Assembly: GCA_950106755.1 (NCBI GenBank)
Contig: OX467089.1
Coordinates: 16,783,345-16,847,344 of the forward strand
Source of the DNA: Climacium dendroides
Taxonomy: Eukaryota > Streptophyta > Bryopsida > Hypnales > Climaciaceae
Direction: 5' to 3'
DNA: 64,000 nt
This document shows positions 23,203-35,548 of this stretch, in pieces (the first letter of the stretch is position 1; each line of letters begins with the position of its first letter). The notes below the pieces were generated by a model, which saw only the letters and a list, made by a program, of their open reading frames with translations, ran no database searches and was not told the DNA's origin. Both the position numbers and the translations under genes were made by a program.

Positions 23203-23473
23203 ATGGGGAATTTCATTAAAATGGCAATTATTCTGTGACTTTGGCATTCTCATAGTTCAGACCGGGCGATCTGAACTCTACTAGCGTCCTAGATTTTTTA
23301 AACCAATTGGTCTGAAATCTACATCTTTCCTAGATTTGATACATCTAATAGTGGTTTAGAGTTCACAAAAATCTAAGACACTAATAGATTTCAGACCACC
23401 CGGTCTGAACTGTGGGAACGACACACTGTGAAAATGGTACATGGAATATCGCTATTTTAATGAAATTCCCCAT
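23203..23473. mobile_element. MITE, about 270 bp, with terminal inverted repeats and TACAC flanks
   Basis: Ends are atggggaatttcattaaaat and attttaatgaaattccccat, exact inverses of each other. Inside, a second inverted pair occurs (cagaccgggcgatctgaac and gaccacccggtctgaac). TACAC stands on both sides (23198-23202 and 23473-23477), indicating a short target duplication. The insertion separates the foldback element from sequence (ttggtattataaacc) that elsewhere lies next to the same gtgtacac end. Confidence 0.75.
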
Positions 23474-23477
23474 ACAC

Positions 23478-24090
23478 TTGGTATTATAAACCCTTTCTTT
23501 CTACAGTAGCACTGTAACACGAGTACATTCCTGTTACGGTAGCACGACTTGGAAAAAGCCTTTTATATACAGCATAAGGGCGGGCTTCCATGTGTAGTAG
23601 GGGGGCGAAAGAAAACTTGGAATTATACACCCTATTGAAGAATGTTATATAATTCCAAGTTTTCTTTAGCGAACTAATAATGATTCTACTGCACTGCGAA
23701 TTGTGTACACGTGAAGTTCATTGGTATTATAAACCCTTTCTTTCTACAGTAGCACTGTAACACGAGTACATTCCTGTGACGGTAGCACGACTTGGAAAAA
23801 GCCTTTCATATACAGCATAAGGGCGGGCTTCCATGTGTAGTAGGGGGGCGAAAGAAAACTTGGAATTATACACCCTATTGAAGAATGTTATATAATTCCA
23901 AGTTTTCTTTAGTGAACTAATAATGATTCTACTGCACTGCGAATTGTGTACACGTGAAGTTCATTGGTATTATAAACCCTTTCTTTCTACAGTAGCACTG
24001 TAACACGAGTACATTCCTGTGACGGTAGCACGACTTCGAAAAAGCCTTTCATATACAGTATAAGAGCGGACTTTCACGTGGAGTAGGGGG
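23478..24090. repeat. Tandem repeat, period 243 bp, two and a half units
   Basis: Units start with ttggtattataaaccc at 23478, 23721 and 23964; the last is cut at about 24,090. Each full unit contains cagtagcactgtaacacg, a run taggggggcg, and the hairpin piece gaaaacttggaattatacac paired with aattccaagttttc. Identity between units is very high, with scattered single-base differences, so the amplification is recent. Confidence 0.9.
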
Positions 24091-24099
24091 CGGTGGAGC

Positions 24100-24252
24100 C
24101 TGCCGATCATCGGTCAAATGGGCATTCCAGAAATTGGATGGGTCCATTTGGCATGATTTGGTCAATGATTTGGTCAATAATGAGTGAGATGTTGTTTCCG
24201 GCGTAGTTCTGGCTGATCTTGAATGACAAAGCTTCGAAGTTTTCAAGCCGCA
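24100..24252 (-). other. Candidate upstream coding block for copy 1 of the unidentified coding unit
   Basis: On the minus strand a frame starting MRLENFEALSFKISQNYAGN runs to a stop after ECPFDR. The same block occurs upstream of copy 2 (37,325-37,400), where a one-base length difference changes the frame after ESQN. Conservation at equivalent positions suggests it belonged to the duplicated locus, but I cannot show splicing to the exon at 22668. Confidence 0.25.
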
Positions 24253-24259
24253 TCTCGTT

Positions 24260-25020
24260 AGATCCTGCTTTGACGCGGTTTCAGTTTACTGTTTGTTAGG
24301 ATGCGCCATTGTGGACAAGTTAGGAGGAAGGCTGGGTGGGGAGCGAAGATACCCGCAAAGAATCACAATAACCAATTTCACTACTAAAAAAGGGAGAGTT
24401 TTTCATTACCACAAACGTTGCTTCATACACTAGGAGAGCAAAGCAAAGTCACCTTCCAAAAGTTGTTCGAAGCTATGCTACAGACGTTGCTCACGTGAAG
24501 CAACGCCATGGAACATGCATATTTGCAACGTTTGAACGTTTGTTGTTGTATGAGAACTGTTCTACTCGAGTTCCCTTTACTTTACAATACGGTACTTAAA
24601 GTAATTGTCTATTTTGAGCCGCAATTTACCATTCACTGTGGTGAAAGCTAATAACCTTGGTGGAAACTAACAACCTTGTTGTTCGCAGTGGTGGAAACTA
24701 CTGCATTTATTGTTTGCTAAAATTAGCTGGACATTTGGATTGGATGATTCGGATTTTCCAATTTGCACCGTAGCAGCGTGAAAACGGTACACATAATTGT
24801 AAGCTAATCATGTACATATCTATCTAAACAGATCGGAACAAAATTTGTTTCCCATTGTTGACCGACGCAGCATCCTGCTTCAATGAAACAAATCAAGTAG
24901 CTTTTAAAACACTGAATGCCATCAAACTTCCTGCCAAAAGAAAAAAGGGTTAAGCCTAAGCATCTCACATAAATTAAATGAGCTTATAATATCTAGGAAT
25001 TGGGCAATTAAACCGGAATG
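24260..25020. other. No recognisable gene
   Basis: Non-coding. A CACTACTAAAAAAGG word at about 24,380 resembles a CACTA or PIF-type end, but no partner end was found. Confidence 0.4.
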
Positions 25021-25024
25021 TAAA

Positions 25025-27455
25025 TCAATTGTCGACACTATCACTGTACCTTGACATACTCTCATTGGAATCCAAACTGGTTTGCAGCTTCATTCGACTT
25101 TCGGCGAGGTCTTTTTGGTAGGCTTCGACCTCGTTTCGAAGAAGCTCTGGCACTTGTCTCTCAGCCGCATGTTCGGCTACCAACGCGGTTTGCTGGGGTC
25201 GACAAAGACAAGCTTTTGTGAGTGATAGATCAAACCAATAGATTGATAGGACTAGCAAAAATTAGGACTCGAGAGCTTTTCAAAGAGGGTTATCTAGTAG
25301 ATACCCACCCTCTAGAGAATCTAGCCACATTGCAATTGGCAGAGCTGTCGTTAGAAACTGCCTTAAATGGCACTACAATTGACAGGAAGGTTATTTACTA
25401 GTGTTCATGAATAAAAAAGTCCCAACTGTAAAGAATCGTGTAGATATATTGGTCAGAATGAGGAAGGGAGTCGCTATTCACTAAGAGCTAATTGTCGGAG
25501 CTTAACTAATATAGACCACGTATAGTAAAATATGCCAGCCATCTAAGTCCCATAAAATGGTACACCATAACCATAAAAAATCCATCTGAAATTGGAAATG
25601 AAGGAGCTTCAATAAACAGAAGCGTCTCCGTACCTACGAAGTTGCTCTTGTAGGTGGCGATTCTCCATAGTCAGCCTTAGATGCTCAGGATGATCACATT
25701 TGTCCTCGAACACCTGCAACGCTTGGGGTGTGGCAGCACGTTTCTCTGAATCTGTTTCAGAAGGTCCCTCCAGCCGACGCATTTTGTGTTTTCTTGATTC
25801 CAGTAGTGAGTTTTGGAAACATGTTTCGTCCTCTTGGTTCTTGACCTGGAACAGAAGGTAACGCTCAGCAGGCAGGATATTGTAGGAAAAATATGAACAA
25901 AAAAGTCATGGAAAGAACAGATTCAAAATGTATTGTGACAGCGGTTTATAATGACCATTTCGATGAAGCATATCGTGGAAGTGGAGAAGATTTTCGAATC
26001 ATTAGATTGAGTGAAGAACATTAGTTAGGTTGGTTTAATAAATATTTTCTTGAATTAATAATAATCTACATATGAACTCCTCAAAACTGCCAAAAAAAAT
26101 ACACGAGGCCTAATACGGGTTTCCACGTCCTTAAAGGTTTAAGTAACAACTAACCATGCGAGTCAGATACTCAATTTTAGCATCAGTTCTTTTCTCTAGA
26201 AGCTTCTCTCTCCTTAATGCGTCCGCCAAGAGGGTTTCCATGGCCTTTAACTGAGCTCCCACCAAGTAAACAAAGTCAGTTTCCACCTGAAAATTTGTGA
26301 AACGCAAACATCTTGGCACCCTTCAACTATCGGTTAAAGAATTGGTAGGCCGGTAATTACCTTGTGACTCAAAGCAGTCGGGCCCAATACATCTCTGCCA
26401 AACTGCAAACTGCAGGAAGGAGCCTTCCGTTGCGCTCCTCAGAGGGTCAAATCCATCTTCTGCACCAGCTATATTGTTTTCAATTGAAGAACTAAGCTCG
26501 CCACCATTCATTTCTGACATAAGCTCGCTCGGCATCTTGATATGCTCTGCCTCCTCACACGTGCTAACTCATCCTGCAATGAGAAGGAAAATACAAACAC
26601 TTCTTAATTCAAAACTCACATCGACATGCGAAGAGAGAGTGCTACACTTTCTTACACATTCATTTTCCATTCCAAAACTATCAATTTGAGAAGGGAAGCA
26701 CATAAGAATGAAAGAGAGAGCAGCTCCTCACCTTCAATTGCTGAATTTGCTCTTGCAGCTCGAACGTCTCCAGCCGCCTCCTCGTTGATTACAGCTCGAT
26801 CATTTATTCATACCAGCCGATCAGTTACTGCTGAAGAAATAAGAAAAGCAGTTGACCCAAACTCGTGGCCCAAAAAACCAATAACAGCGAGGTTTGGGTA
26901 ACGACAGCGTACATTATTCTGAATGAATTTCGCACGTTGTGCTAACTGGAGGGTGCTGAGAGTCCACGCAATTTCCAGCTGAAAAATGGAAAAGACGGGA
27001 AGCTATGGTTAAGAGGAATTGAATAATTCATACCCGGTGGAGGAGCTGATGTTGACAATAATGGTGGTTTTCGAGTTGCCTCCAAGAGAATCCTGAGAAA
27101 CAGCACCATCAGTCAACTTTTTCTACAAGAATTTGCAAGCATTTCTAGGCTGTTCTCTAAGGGAAAGATGAATTATCACCCGAAGGAGGAACGTGACCTT
27201 TGAATCTCGGTACGGGACATGCCTTGGTTTCCCATTTGCAATGTCCACCAGCACCATAATGACAAGCCTGCACACAAATTATTGGCTGGTTCAGTTGGTT
27301 TCGGTGGAGATTTCATTGAAATACAAAGTTCAGTGGATTCATGGGGAAATATACGAGCTAGAGAGAGAGCTTACCCAAGTGTGGACAACGACTTGTTGAT
27401 ACTGGCCGCTTCACGCAACCGTTTCCCATCAGGGCCCGTGGCTTTCTGTCTCTTC
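25025..27455 (-). pseudogene. Kinesin-12-like (phragmoplast kinesin) gene, 5'-truncated and frameshifted
   Basis: Minus-strand exons, in transcript order: about 27455-27375 (RQKATGPDGKRLREAASINK then SLSTLG), 27267-27179 (ANGKPRHVPYRDSKVTFLLR), 27092-27036 (DSLGGNSKTTIIVNISS), 26978-26913 (WTLSTLQLAQRAKFIQNN), about 26799-26732 (VINEEAAGDV, then LQEQIQQLK out of frame), about 26574-26340, 26286-26155 (FVYLVGAQLKAMETLLADAL), 25845-25634 (ENRHLQEQLRR) and 25192-25025 (stop). These are the switch II to neck half of a kinesin motor, followed by coiled coil typical of plant kinesin-12 (PAKRP1/POK group), which organises phragmoplast and division-plane microtubules. The P-loop, switch I and microtubule-binding N-terminal half are absent. 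A two-base loss after GDV and a frame change near 26,530 also break it. The protein as it stands cannot be a motor. Confidence 0.8.
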
Positions 27456-27489
27456 CACAGCGGAGGAAGATTCCAACGTCATTACGCAA

Positions 27490-27640
27490 TTTCCACGTGG
27501 TTTCTCTCTCTAGGGTCGCTGGTCACGACACATAAATAACTTCATATGATAAAAGTAAGAAGAAGCACCTTACACGATAGGTGAATGATATATTGGATTA
27601 GGGTTAGGGTTTACGGTATTTCTCACGTGGATGGAAACGT
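27490..27640 (-). promoter_or_regulatory. Telo-box and G-box cluster next to the truncated kinesin
   Basis: Read on the minus strand, GTAAACCCTAACCCTAATCC (about 27,595-27,615) contains the telo-box AAACCCTAA. CACGTGG G-box cores occur at about 27,493 and 27,625. Plant promoters of growth and cell-cycle genes often combine such boxes. Here they lie next to the middle of a motor domain, as if an internal deletion had joined the promoter to the remaining 3' half. Confidence 0.3.
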
Positions 27641-30600
27641 ACGGTTTCTCTTCGACCAAATCGGAAGTTGATCATAGAATCGCGCTCCCACTGCCATTCA
27701 ATCTCCGTCATCAGAGATCAGCAAAATGCACCAGTTTTTTCGTAAAAATGCAAACTACACAAGTTTCACATTTGTTAAAATTGCAGAATTACATGTGCAC
27801 TCTTCGAAGCCTCAATATCCCACTCCATCTGTAACCTTCAATATTACATTCATTGTGCTTCGAATATGAAAATTTAAGATAGAGGAAGAAGAACATCAGC
27901 TGTTCACCCATTTCCTAATACATCATTCACCACTGCAGACTCTGTCCAACTGTTGGTCCATCCGGCTTAAATCCAGAAATGATCAACTTCAACAGAGTAG
28001 AGGTATAGCTTAGGGCGCTTTCGCACTTGTTGTTAAGGAGTATTAACTATGCAAGTAGAGAGGGCCCCAACTGAATTGACTCGTGATTGTCTTGCCCCAT
28101 GGATGGATGAGGCGGATGGGGCAACGAGGACCTGTGGCCCCTTCTAGCTTGCTTAGGGCTCACATCAGTTGCTGTGCCTTACTTGGGGTCAATTGTTTTC
28201 TTGCTAAATCAATTCTGGTTAGAGCAGCCCATTGTTTAAGTTTGCTTTGCTTCCATACACGAATTGGAAAGGAAAATCCTTCTCTTGTGTAAGAAACATT
28301 AAAAAGATGGAAGTGATCATTCACCAATTTCTATTGGCAAGTAAAACAAATTTAACTAAAATCTATATGAATTGATGAACAAGTATTTTCAACATCCCTT
28401 GTGCTTGCAAAGGAATGGGAAGCTCCTTATATTCACAAGGGTGGTAGGAGGTAGAGCAAACCATGTGGGATATCTAAATTAGAAGGAGTAGGAGCTCTAC
28501 CACTCATAGTGAAGTGAAATGTAAGAATTGGATTAAAACTAGGATTTCAAACCGCATTCAGACATAGTAAAACATCTTATTTTTTAAAAAGTTGAACTAA
28601 AAAAAAGTTGAAAAATCAATATATGTTTCATCTCCAAAAATCCGTTTGAGATTTCAATACTCCAATCAAAAGTAATGGACAAGTTTTAGAGAGGGATTGG
28701 AAAAGGAAACTTCTTTGACAATTCCAAGTACCTTTTCAGAAAGGAAAAAACTATCATCAAAAATTTCATCATCTATAATTTAGAATCACATTTTAAAAAT
28801 ACAATGCTCTAAAGAAATAAGTCTCAAAAAAGGCATTTGGATATTTTGTAATGAATTCAAACTGAATCAATCATTAGAACTTTTGGAATATGGCATATGT
28901 ATTTTCATGAGGATGCAACTAGGAATTATTTTGAAATGTAAAAATCTAAAATTTTATAATTAAGATTTTTTTTGTAAATGATTAGAAGTGATAAATTATT
29001 GCTTTAAGGACAACAAGTTCATATACAAATCTTTGAGATTAAAATTTCAAAATCTACAAGTCTATGAATTATAGAGAAGTTGTAAATAAGTCACAAACCA
29101 GGTACATTAGTTGCAAACCAATTGCATACAAATAACTTCCACATAAGCAGCCACATCAAAAAAGTTCATCGATAAACTTTCAAGTATACTGTCGAATGAG
29201 AAACAACTTTAAAATTTTTTACAATTGCTTTGCAGCTAGTGCAACTTATCCATTGTGACTGAGGACTCACCTAGTTGCAAACGGCCCATGCGACTACAAA
29301 ACCAATTGCAAACAGTAATTACAGAACCCCTTGTTTTATTGTAATGATATTAAAAAAATTTAAGCTTAACTTAATAGATGGACAAAAGTATAAGTAATTT
29401 TCTAATTTTTTAGTTCTTAAATTCACAAAAACTTCAAAATTCAATATCCTTCATACTGCACATGCAAACACTATGAAACAAAGCCTGTTAACCCCTCCTC
29501 ATTGAAGACTTTCTAATGGTATCAAAAACATGACTAGAGGTTGCACAATTCAAGAGATCTCACTATAACAAAAAAAAATCACCCAAATAAACAAACAAAC
29601 AAACAACCTTACTTAAGATATAGATTTGAAGGTGTCCCCACTTCCAAACCAATTCAATTTATAAAATTCGATCTTTTAGAATGGAAATTTATGCCTCTAA
29701 ATTGAACTATAATGTACATTGTAGCATACACAATCAATACAATTCAAAGATTTTGGAGGCTAAAGTCTTACTAATCAACCTTCTCAACTGATTTTGAATC
29801 TAGAATTCAAAATTTAGACTCTTTTCTAGATTTCAAAAATTCATATACTAGTGATTCATAGATTTCATCTATCTAAGAAACTTTACAATTTCATAGAGGA
29901 TCTACAATCTTTAAAAATATTAGAATTACATAAATACAATAGAAGTCATACTTACAACTTTTATGTATCCAACCTCATGGTACCTTTAACAATCAATATG
30001 GGACAATTGCATCTTTTTTTAAATTTAATAAAAATTAGGTGGAAACAACATTAAAAATCAAGGTGTGTCAATGCATTGTAAAATCCAATTTAGACTGCAC
30101 TCTATAGATTTAGAAAAAATCTATGAAGAGAGGAGAGCTTGCAAGGAGACTTCTAAACTTTGGTGTGATCATGTTGGAGAAATTCATATAACTTCCTTTT
30201 GAATTGAAAGGTGCTACCATTTCATGTAAATAAAAAGGCCTATGAGTACCAAAAAATAGACGTTTAGCTATTCTTAAAGTCATCCTTTTCCTAAAGTAAT
30301 TATTGCTAAGCTACCATTTTGACTAAATTCATTTTATTACTTGCTTACATGCAAGGATTATTCTTGTGACATCTACAAAGTATGATGGATGAGTGGTGAT
30401 GGCTCCTAGACATGCTCATGCAACAAGTAAGTCTTATCCCTATTGAAAATATGTAGCTATCAAGCTATGGTACAAGCTACCAAAGGAAAAATCTAGTACA
30501 AAATGTCAAGATCAATCCAAATCAGTACAACCTTAATACTTTTTTTTTTATAAAAGTGATGGTGAAAGGCTTTTCTTAGGAGAGTGAATTCAAATTTAAC

Positions 30601-31800
30601 ATTCAATAACTAAAACTAATGCATTATCCTTCTCACATGAACAACTAAAAGCATAACAACCATTATGTTCAATTCTATACTAAAAATTGGTGGGATATAT
30701 AAGTGACAAATGGGATGTCAAAGCAACTTTGAGTAAAGACTTCATCTTTTCAATAAGTCCATGTACTACCAAAGCAAGCAAGCAATCATAGGAGACATGT
30801 AGTAGACAATCAATACTTAAGACAATCAATATTTGGGACCGTCTTTATGTACATACAACCACAAAAAAAATTCTTTCTAACACGTTAATATATGGCAATA
30901 ATCTTTCAATCATATCATTTCAAGAAACAAAAATAAATTGAATCATTGTCATAACATCTACTTAGCATGTATAAGCCAACTTCTTTAGAATTCAACATCA
31001 AATTCTAATATAACTTTTTTGAGATTATTTGGCTATCTAATCTTGAATTGGATTAGCTCCTAAAGGACCATTGTGTTTAAATGCCCAAAACTACTTCAAA
31101 ATACTTATTCCCATAGCAAGGTCAAAATCTTCAACAACATTTATTTTTTAACAAAACCAACCAAATGATCTTTTGTTTAATTTGTCAAGTACATTGCCCT
31201 CAAATTTTAGAGTGAATACTCCCAAGGATTGCAAGTTCAGTATGCCTAAACTTTAAAATGTAGGCTTTTCTAGTCCTTCCAAAAGGTAAAGTTTTGTCTT
31301 TCAACATTTGTAGGAAAAAACGTGTACATCCTACAACTTCTGCATTTTATTCAATAAGTTGGAAAATAGGTTGAAAATATATATTATAGAATTTAACCAA
31401 AAATACTTTCATATTCATGTTTTAAGACTATGAAAGTGGAAGGTGCTACTAAATGAAAAATATAATTAATACACTAATAACTTTTGGAAGAATTTTTAAA
31501 TTATTAATCGCAATGGTAAGAATATTTTAGAAAAAAATTAACATTCTTTATTTTTATTTGAAAATTTTCACAATTGAGAGCAACAGCCAACTTCATATGT
31601 TTTTTCTACCTTTTTTGCCTGCAAAATAAAACTCCTCATAACTTTTACCTCATTATTTGGAATTCAATAGTTCAATTTCTTTGAACAAATATCAATCTAT
31701 ACAATTCCAAAAAAATAATTAATTTTTTTAAAGAATATATTTTTTACTACCAAATTACCCAATAAATTTTTTTTTTAAACAAAAAGGTTTGTAATATTTG
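27640..31800. other. Gene-free AT-rich stretch
   Basis: About 4.2 kb without a supportable gene. Short open frames (for example 28083-28292 plus and 29851-30054 plus) have no recognisable content. No long repeat was recognised apart from short A/T runs. Confidence 0.6.
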
Positions 31801-33455
31801 TAATATTTATTGGAATGACCTGAAATAAAGCTTCAGACGTAGATTATGATGAGAAGCATACATTCTAAATAATTCATGCACTTATTCCAAATTATGAAGT
31901 CAATAAAGCCTATCTGAGTTCTTAAAAAGTCCAAAGTGGGCTCTTTGGTCCTTTAGGGTTGGGCTTAAGCATTCTTCCACCCTATACATATACTATTTGT
32001 TCTATTATTTATGACACAATAGCAAGCCAAGATACAAAATATAATTTAACTTTTAATAGAATGATAACATTGGATTGAGATTCTTGAGTGCAACAAGGGA
32101 TCTCTAAAGGTTGTTATTCTAATCACAACACATGTACTAGACCAAGATTAGTTTGCTTCCTAAACTTCAATTTTATTAAGCATAATTCTACTCCCAAACC
32201 ACTCCTAGTGACACTTAACTATGTTTTCAAATGATATGATAGGAAGCCATTACACAACTTTAACTAAACATGGGGTAGAATCATAATACTTCTTGGATGT
32301 CTCTACAAAATGTTATGCGAAAGTGAAGTTATAAAATTGTAGAAGTACAAAATGAGCAATCAAGGCAATTGAAAAAACTCATTGACAATGTCTGGTTGTG
32401 AAGACACCAAATCCTCAAAACATGCTGCAGAAAGTGGAAGAGGAACCATCAGTCAAGTGCAAAGAACAAAAACAACACGAAGAAGCAAAGCTTTGGGAGA
32501 TTGAGCATGTGGTGAATGGAGTCACAAGATATCACTCCTCGAACTAGAAGGTCGGGAAGCTTGTTTCCAAAGCAGATTAAACCAAACTTTGAAATGTGTA
32601 CACAAATTATAAAATGAAAAAAAAAATGAAAACAACAGCACTAATTGAACGAGTTCTAATGGGTTTCAACACTTTTTCGAACAGAGTTTCTCCACACTAG
32701 TTAAGGTTCCTGCATCAACGTCAAGCATTTCTGTATTTTCGGATTTTGTAAAGTAACACCAAGCAGGACATGAATTTGTAGGAAGAGTAGAGTAGTGATT
32801 CAACCCTTCTTACTTCAAAAACTGCAACTCAAAATCTTAAGTGATGCAAAATAAAACTTCACATCACTCACAATTGCACAGAATTGCAACACTCACGAAG
32901 AGCACAAGTAATTCCATGTAAACAATGAGGAATTTTAGGTTATTTTGAAGTAGTTTTTAGGTTTAACTACATAGAAACACTAGGGGCAGACAAGTAGTTA
33001 CATCTCCGACTTTCAAACTTCTACAAGTTGTAGAGTGAAAAGAGGAGCCAATAGGTAGCCATTCTATTAGAAGACACCCTTTTGTGTTCACTTGTAGAAG
33101 AGGATTGATGATGTAATTTTCCAACACTATTCCCACACAGAGGAAAGGCCTAGCATTGAACCCACTTCAAAAACCATACCCTCAATAGCAAGTTGATGAG
33201 AATGAGGCATTGTAACAAGGGTGAAGTACTGTGAAGTTGTAGCACAAAGAGGGTAAAAGCAACTTGTATAGGAGTGGAAAGTGCTTCAATGAAATCTTCT
33301 TCACACCCATTCTTTGCCCTTGGAGGAAAAGAACGGCCATTCTCAATCTTCACACAATGAAACTTCCACAAGCTAAGGCACACCAACAAAAGAGTGCCAC
33401 ATCTCCATTCTCTGAAGATTGAGAATGAAGTGAAGAAGGTTTCATTAAAATGCAT
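31800..33455 (-). mobile_element. LTR-like dispersed repeat R1, copy 1
   Basis: The segment aligns in blocks with 46150-48265 and 50263-50433: for example ccaaattatgaagtcaat, ctaatcacaacacatgta, tggggtagaatcataata, gggtttcaacacttttt and gaaaggccta occur in the same order. Copy 2 has a minus-strand TATA box (TATAAAATGG) at about 48,115, where this copy has a diverged sequence, so R1 may be an LTR or solo LTR on the minus strand. A 101-codon minus-strand frame at 33150-33455 is not recognisable. Exact ends are not defined. Confidence 0.6.
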
Positions 33456-35339
33456 ACAAAATGTATGGATTTCTTATAGCCAACTTATATGCAAATTATA
33501 GGTAATTTGAGATTCACAAATTGTCAATTTTAGGGGAGTATACTTTATATCTATTTTCTATAAAAAAATTTCTTTTTTCCAAATAGTATTTTTTCAATAC
33601 TTGTAAGTAGTCATTGTACGTCGCATTGTACTTACAACGGTACTTTTAGTGACCTATTTATTAGATCAACATTTGAGATTGTTTTGTTTCATAGTATTCC
33701 TAGTAATGAGTGCAAAAACACAATTTTGACAAAATGCTTCAAAATTTGGTCGGTCTATCTTACAACCACCCATTCCTATGATCACTCTTATCCATCTTGG
33801 TGGCATGGTATTTTGATGCAACTCTACATTTGACCTTGTATTTTTTGTGTTGACTTTGACAATACTACATGTTGAAGACTTTTGATGGCAAGAGCTTGAT
33901 GCATTGATCTTACTACACCCAAATTCACATTTTTGGTACAATTTTGAAAATCTTTGAATTAAAAATAGTTAAAAAAATCAAGCTAATTTTCATCTTTGAA
34001 ATTTTTTTTATGATTTTGAGTTTTTTTTTCAAAAATTATGGACAAAATTTAAAGAGAATATTTGAAAACATCAAAGAAAATGTCCCTTTCCAATCTCTCT
34101 TTGAAATTTGTCGTTAACCTTTGATTAGAGGTTCAAAATCTCAAAAGGATTTTTGGAAATGAAATATAGCTTGATTTCCATCATTAAATTTAAAGATTTT
34201 AAAAGAAATTCTTCTATTTGTCAATGCCTAAATGAGGTTTGAACTTTTACTTTGACCACAATTCTTTGCTTTTGATTTAGCTAGCTATAAGCGGTTGAGC
34301 TCCTATTAATCATAATTTACCGCATAATTTTCACATAGAATATTTTATTTCCTACTACCTCCATTTGTCTACAAAGAGCTTGTCTTTACACTTCTAAAAA
34401 TAAAAAAAGAACTTTTCAAGCTATTAGTCATAATTGCTAAAGTTATTCCCAATGAATTTTACGTTTGAATTGTTCAAATTTTTTGTTAAAGCATTGAAAT
34501 TTATCTTGGTACTTTAACCTCTAAAGGGCCAAACTATGATATTTGGCAACATCATGATTTTGGGTAGCCCACTATAAATGAATTTTTTATAATTTTTTTC
34601 CTTTAGAATTTTCTCACAACATGGGGACAAGGTTTTTCTTTAAGGCCCAACAATTTTCATAACAATTTTCATAATTTGATAGCATGGTTAAAAAATTATT
34701 GTATGATATGTAGTTTATTTCCTTAGTAGGACAGTTTAGACAAATGAGAAAAAATCACTTTTTTTAGAAATTATTTTTTTAGATTTATATGTACAGGGAA
34801 AGCTTTAAATCTTTCCATTTTGATCTATGAGATGGAAGTTTCAAGGAATTGCCTAGTTTGTAGGCAATTATAGATTCTCTACTCTTACTAAAACTTTTAA
34901 GCCATTTATTTATTTGAATTTTCAATATTTTTGAAAAAAATAAAATCACAAGATGTTGATTGTTTATTACAACATTGCAACCATTGGAATTCACATTTTT
35001 CAAGTTCATAACTAAATTTCTAACAACTTAGCATTTTGAATTGTCCTCTACTCCTTTCTACTTACTATTCTTTTCCTATATGTTATACAATTCCAAATGA
35101 TTTAAAATTTTCTGCCATATAGCTAGCCAACCTTGTAGGACCAAAACAAGGATTTTTATCCCTTCAAACACTAGTATCTTGCAATTTGCATAGTAAAAAA
35201 TTTCTGAAATTTTTTCCACTGATTAGTTATAAATTTTCAGAAACTGATTTTGAAATTTTTTCAAAAACAGTTCTTGCAACAGCCCCAAAATAACCGACAA
35301 ATGGAATGAATGATCATCTAAGTAGCAAACACCGAACAC
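33456..35339. other. Gene-free AT-rich stretch
   Basis: Very AT-rich, with many A and T runs. Open frames here are low-complexity and not supported. It may include the outer part of repeat R1. Confidence 0.55.
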
Positions 35340-35548
35340 CACTGAACATGTACGTAATCATCCTAATCTTATTCAAATACCACCATGTGTCGAGCACTTG
35401 CATCAATTGTTGCTTCAAAATCAAGTCTTATTTCATTCTCATTCCGTTATCACCACAGCCACCACGTCGTATGTGCACACCATTGATCAATTTACGATCC
35501 ATTCTAAGTGCAATTCAAGGATGGTGCCTAACCGACTTGTTGTGCTAA

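Noticed and set aside
23478..24090. CRISPR-like array (regular repeats)
   Set aside because: The repeats are 243 bp long, contiguous and without spacers, in a eukaryotic context.
23815..24395. CACTACTAAAAAA at 24,380 as a CACTA element end
   Set aside because: No inverted partner or target duplication was found.
26474..27539. Plus-strand frames across the kinesin region
   Set aside because: The minus strand carries the recognised motor and coiled-coil exons; the plus-strand frames are mirror frames.
27595..27615. Interstitial telomere array
   Set aside because: Only about two TTAGGG-like units followed by TTTA; too short for a telomere remnant and better read as a telo-box.
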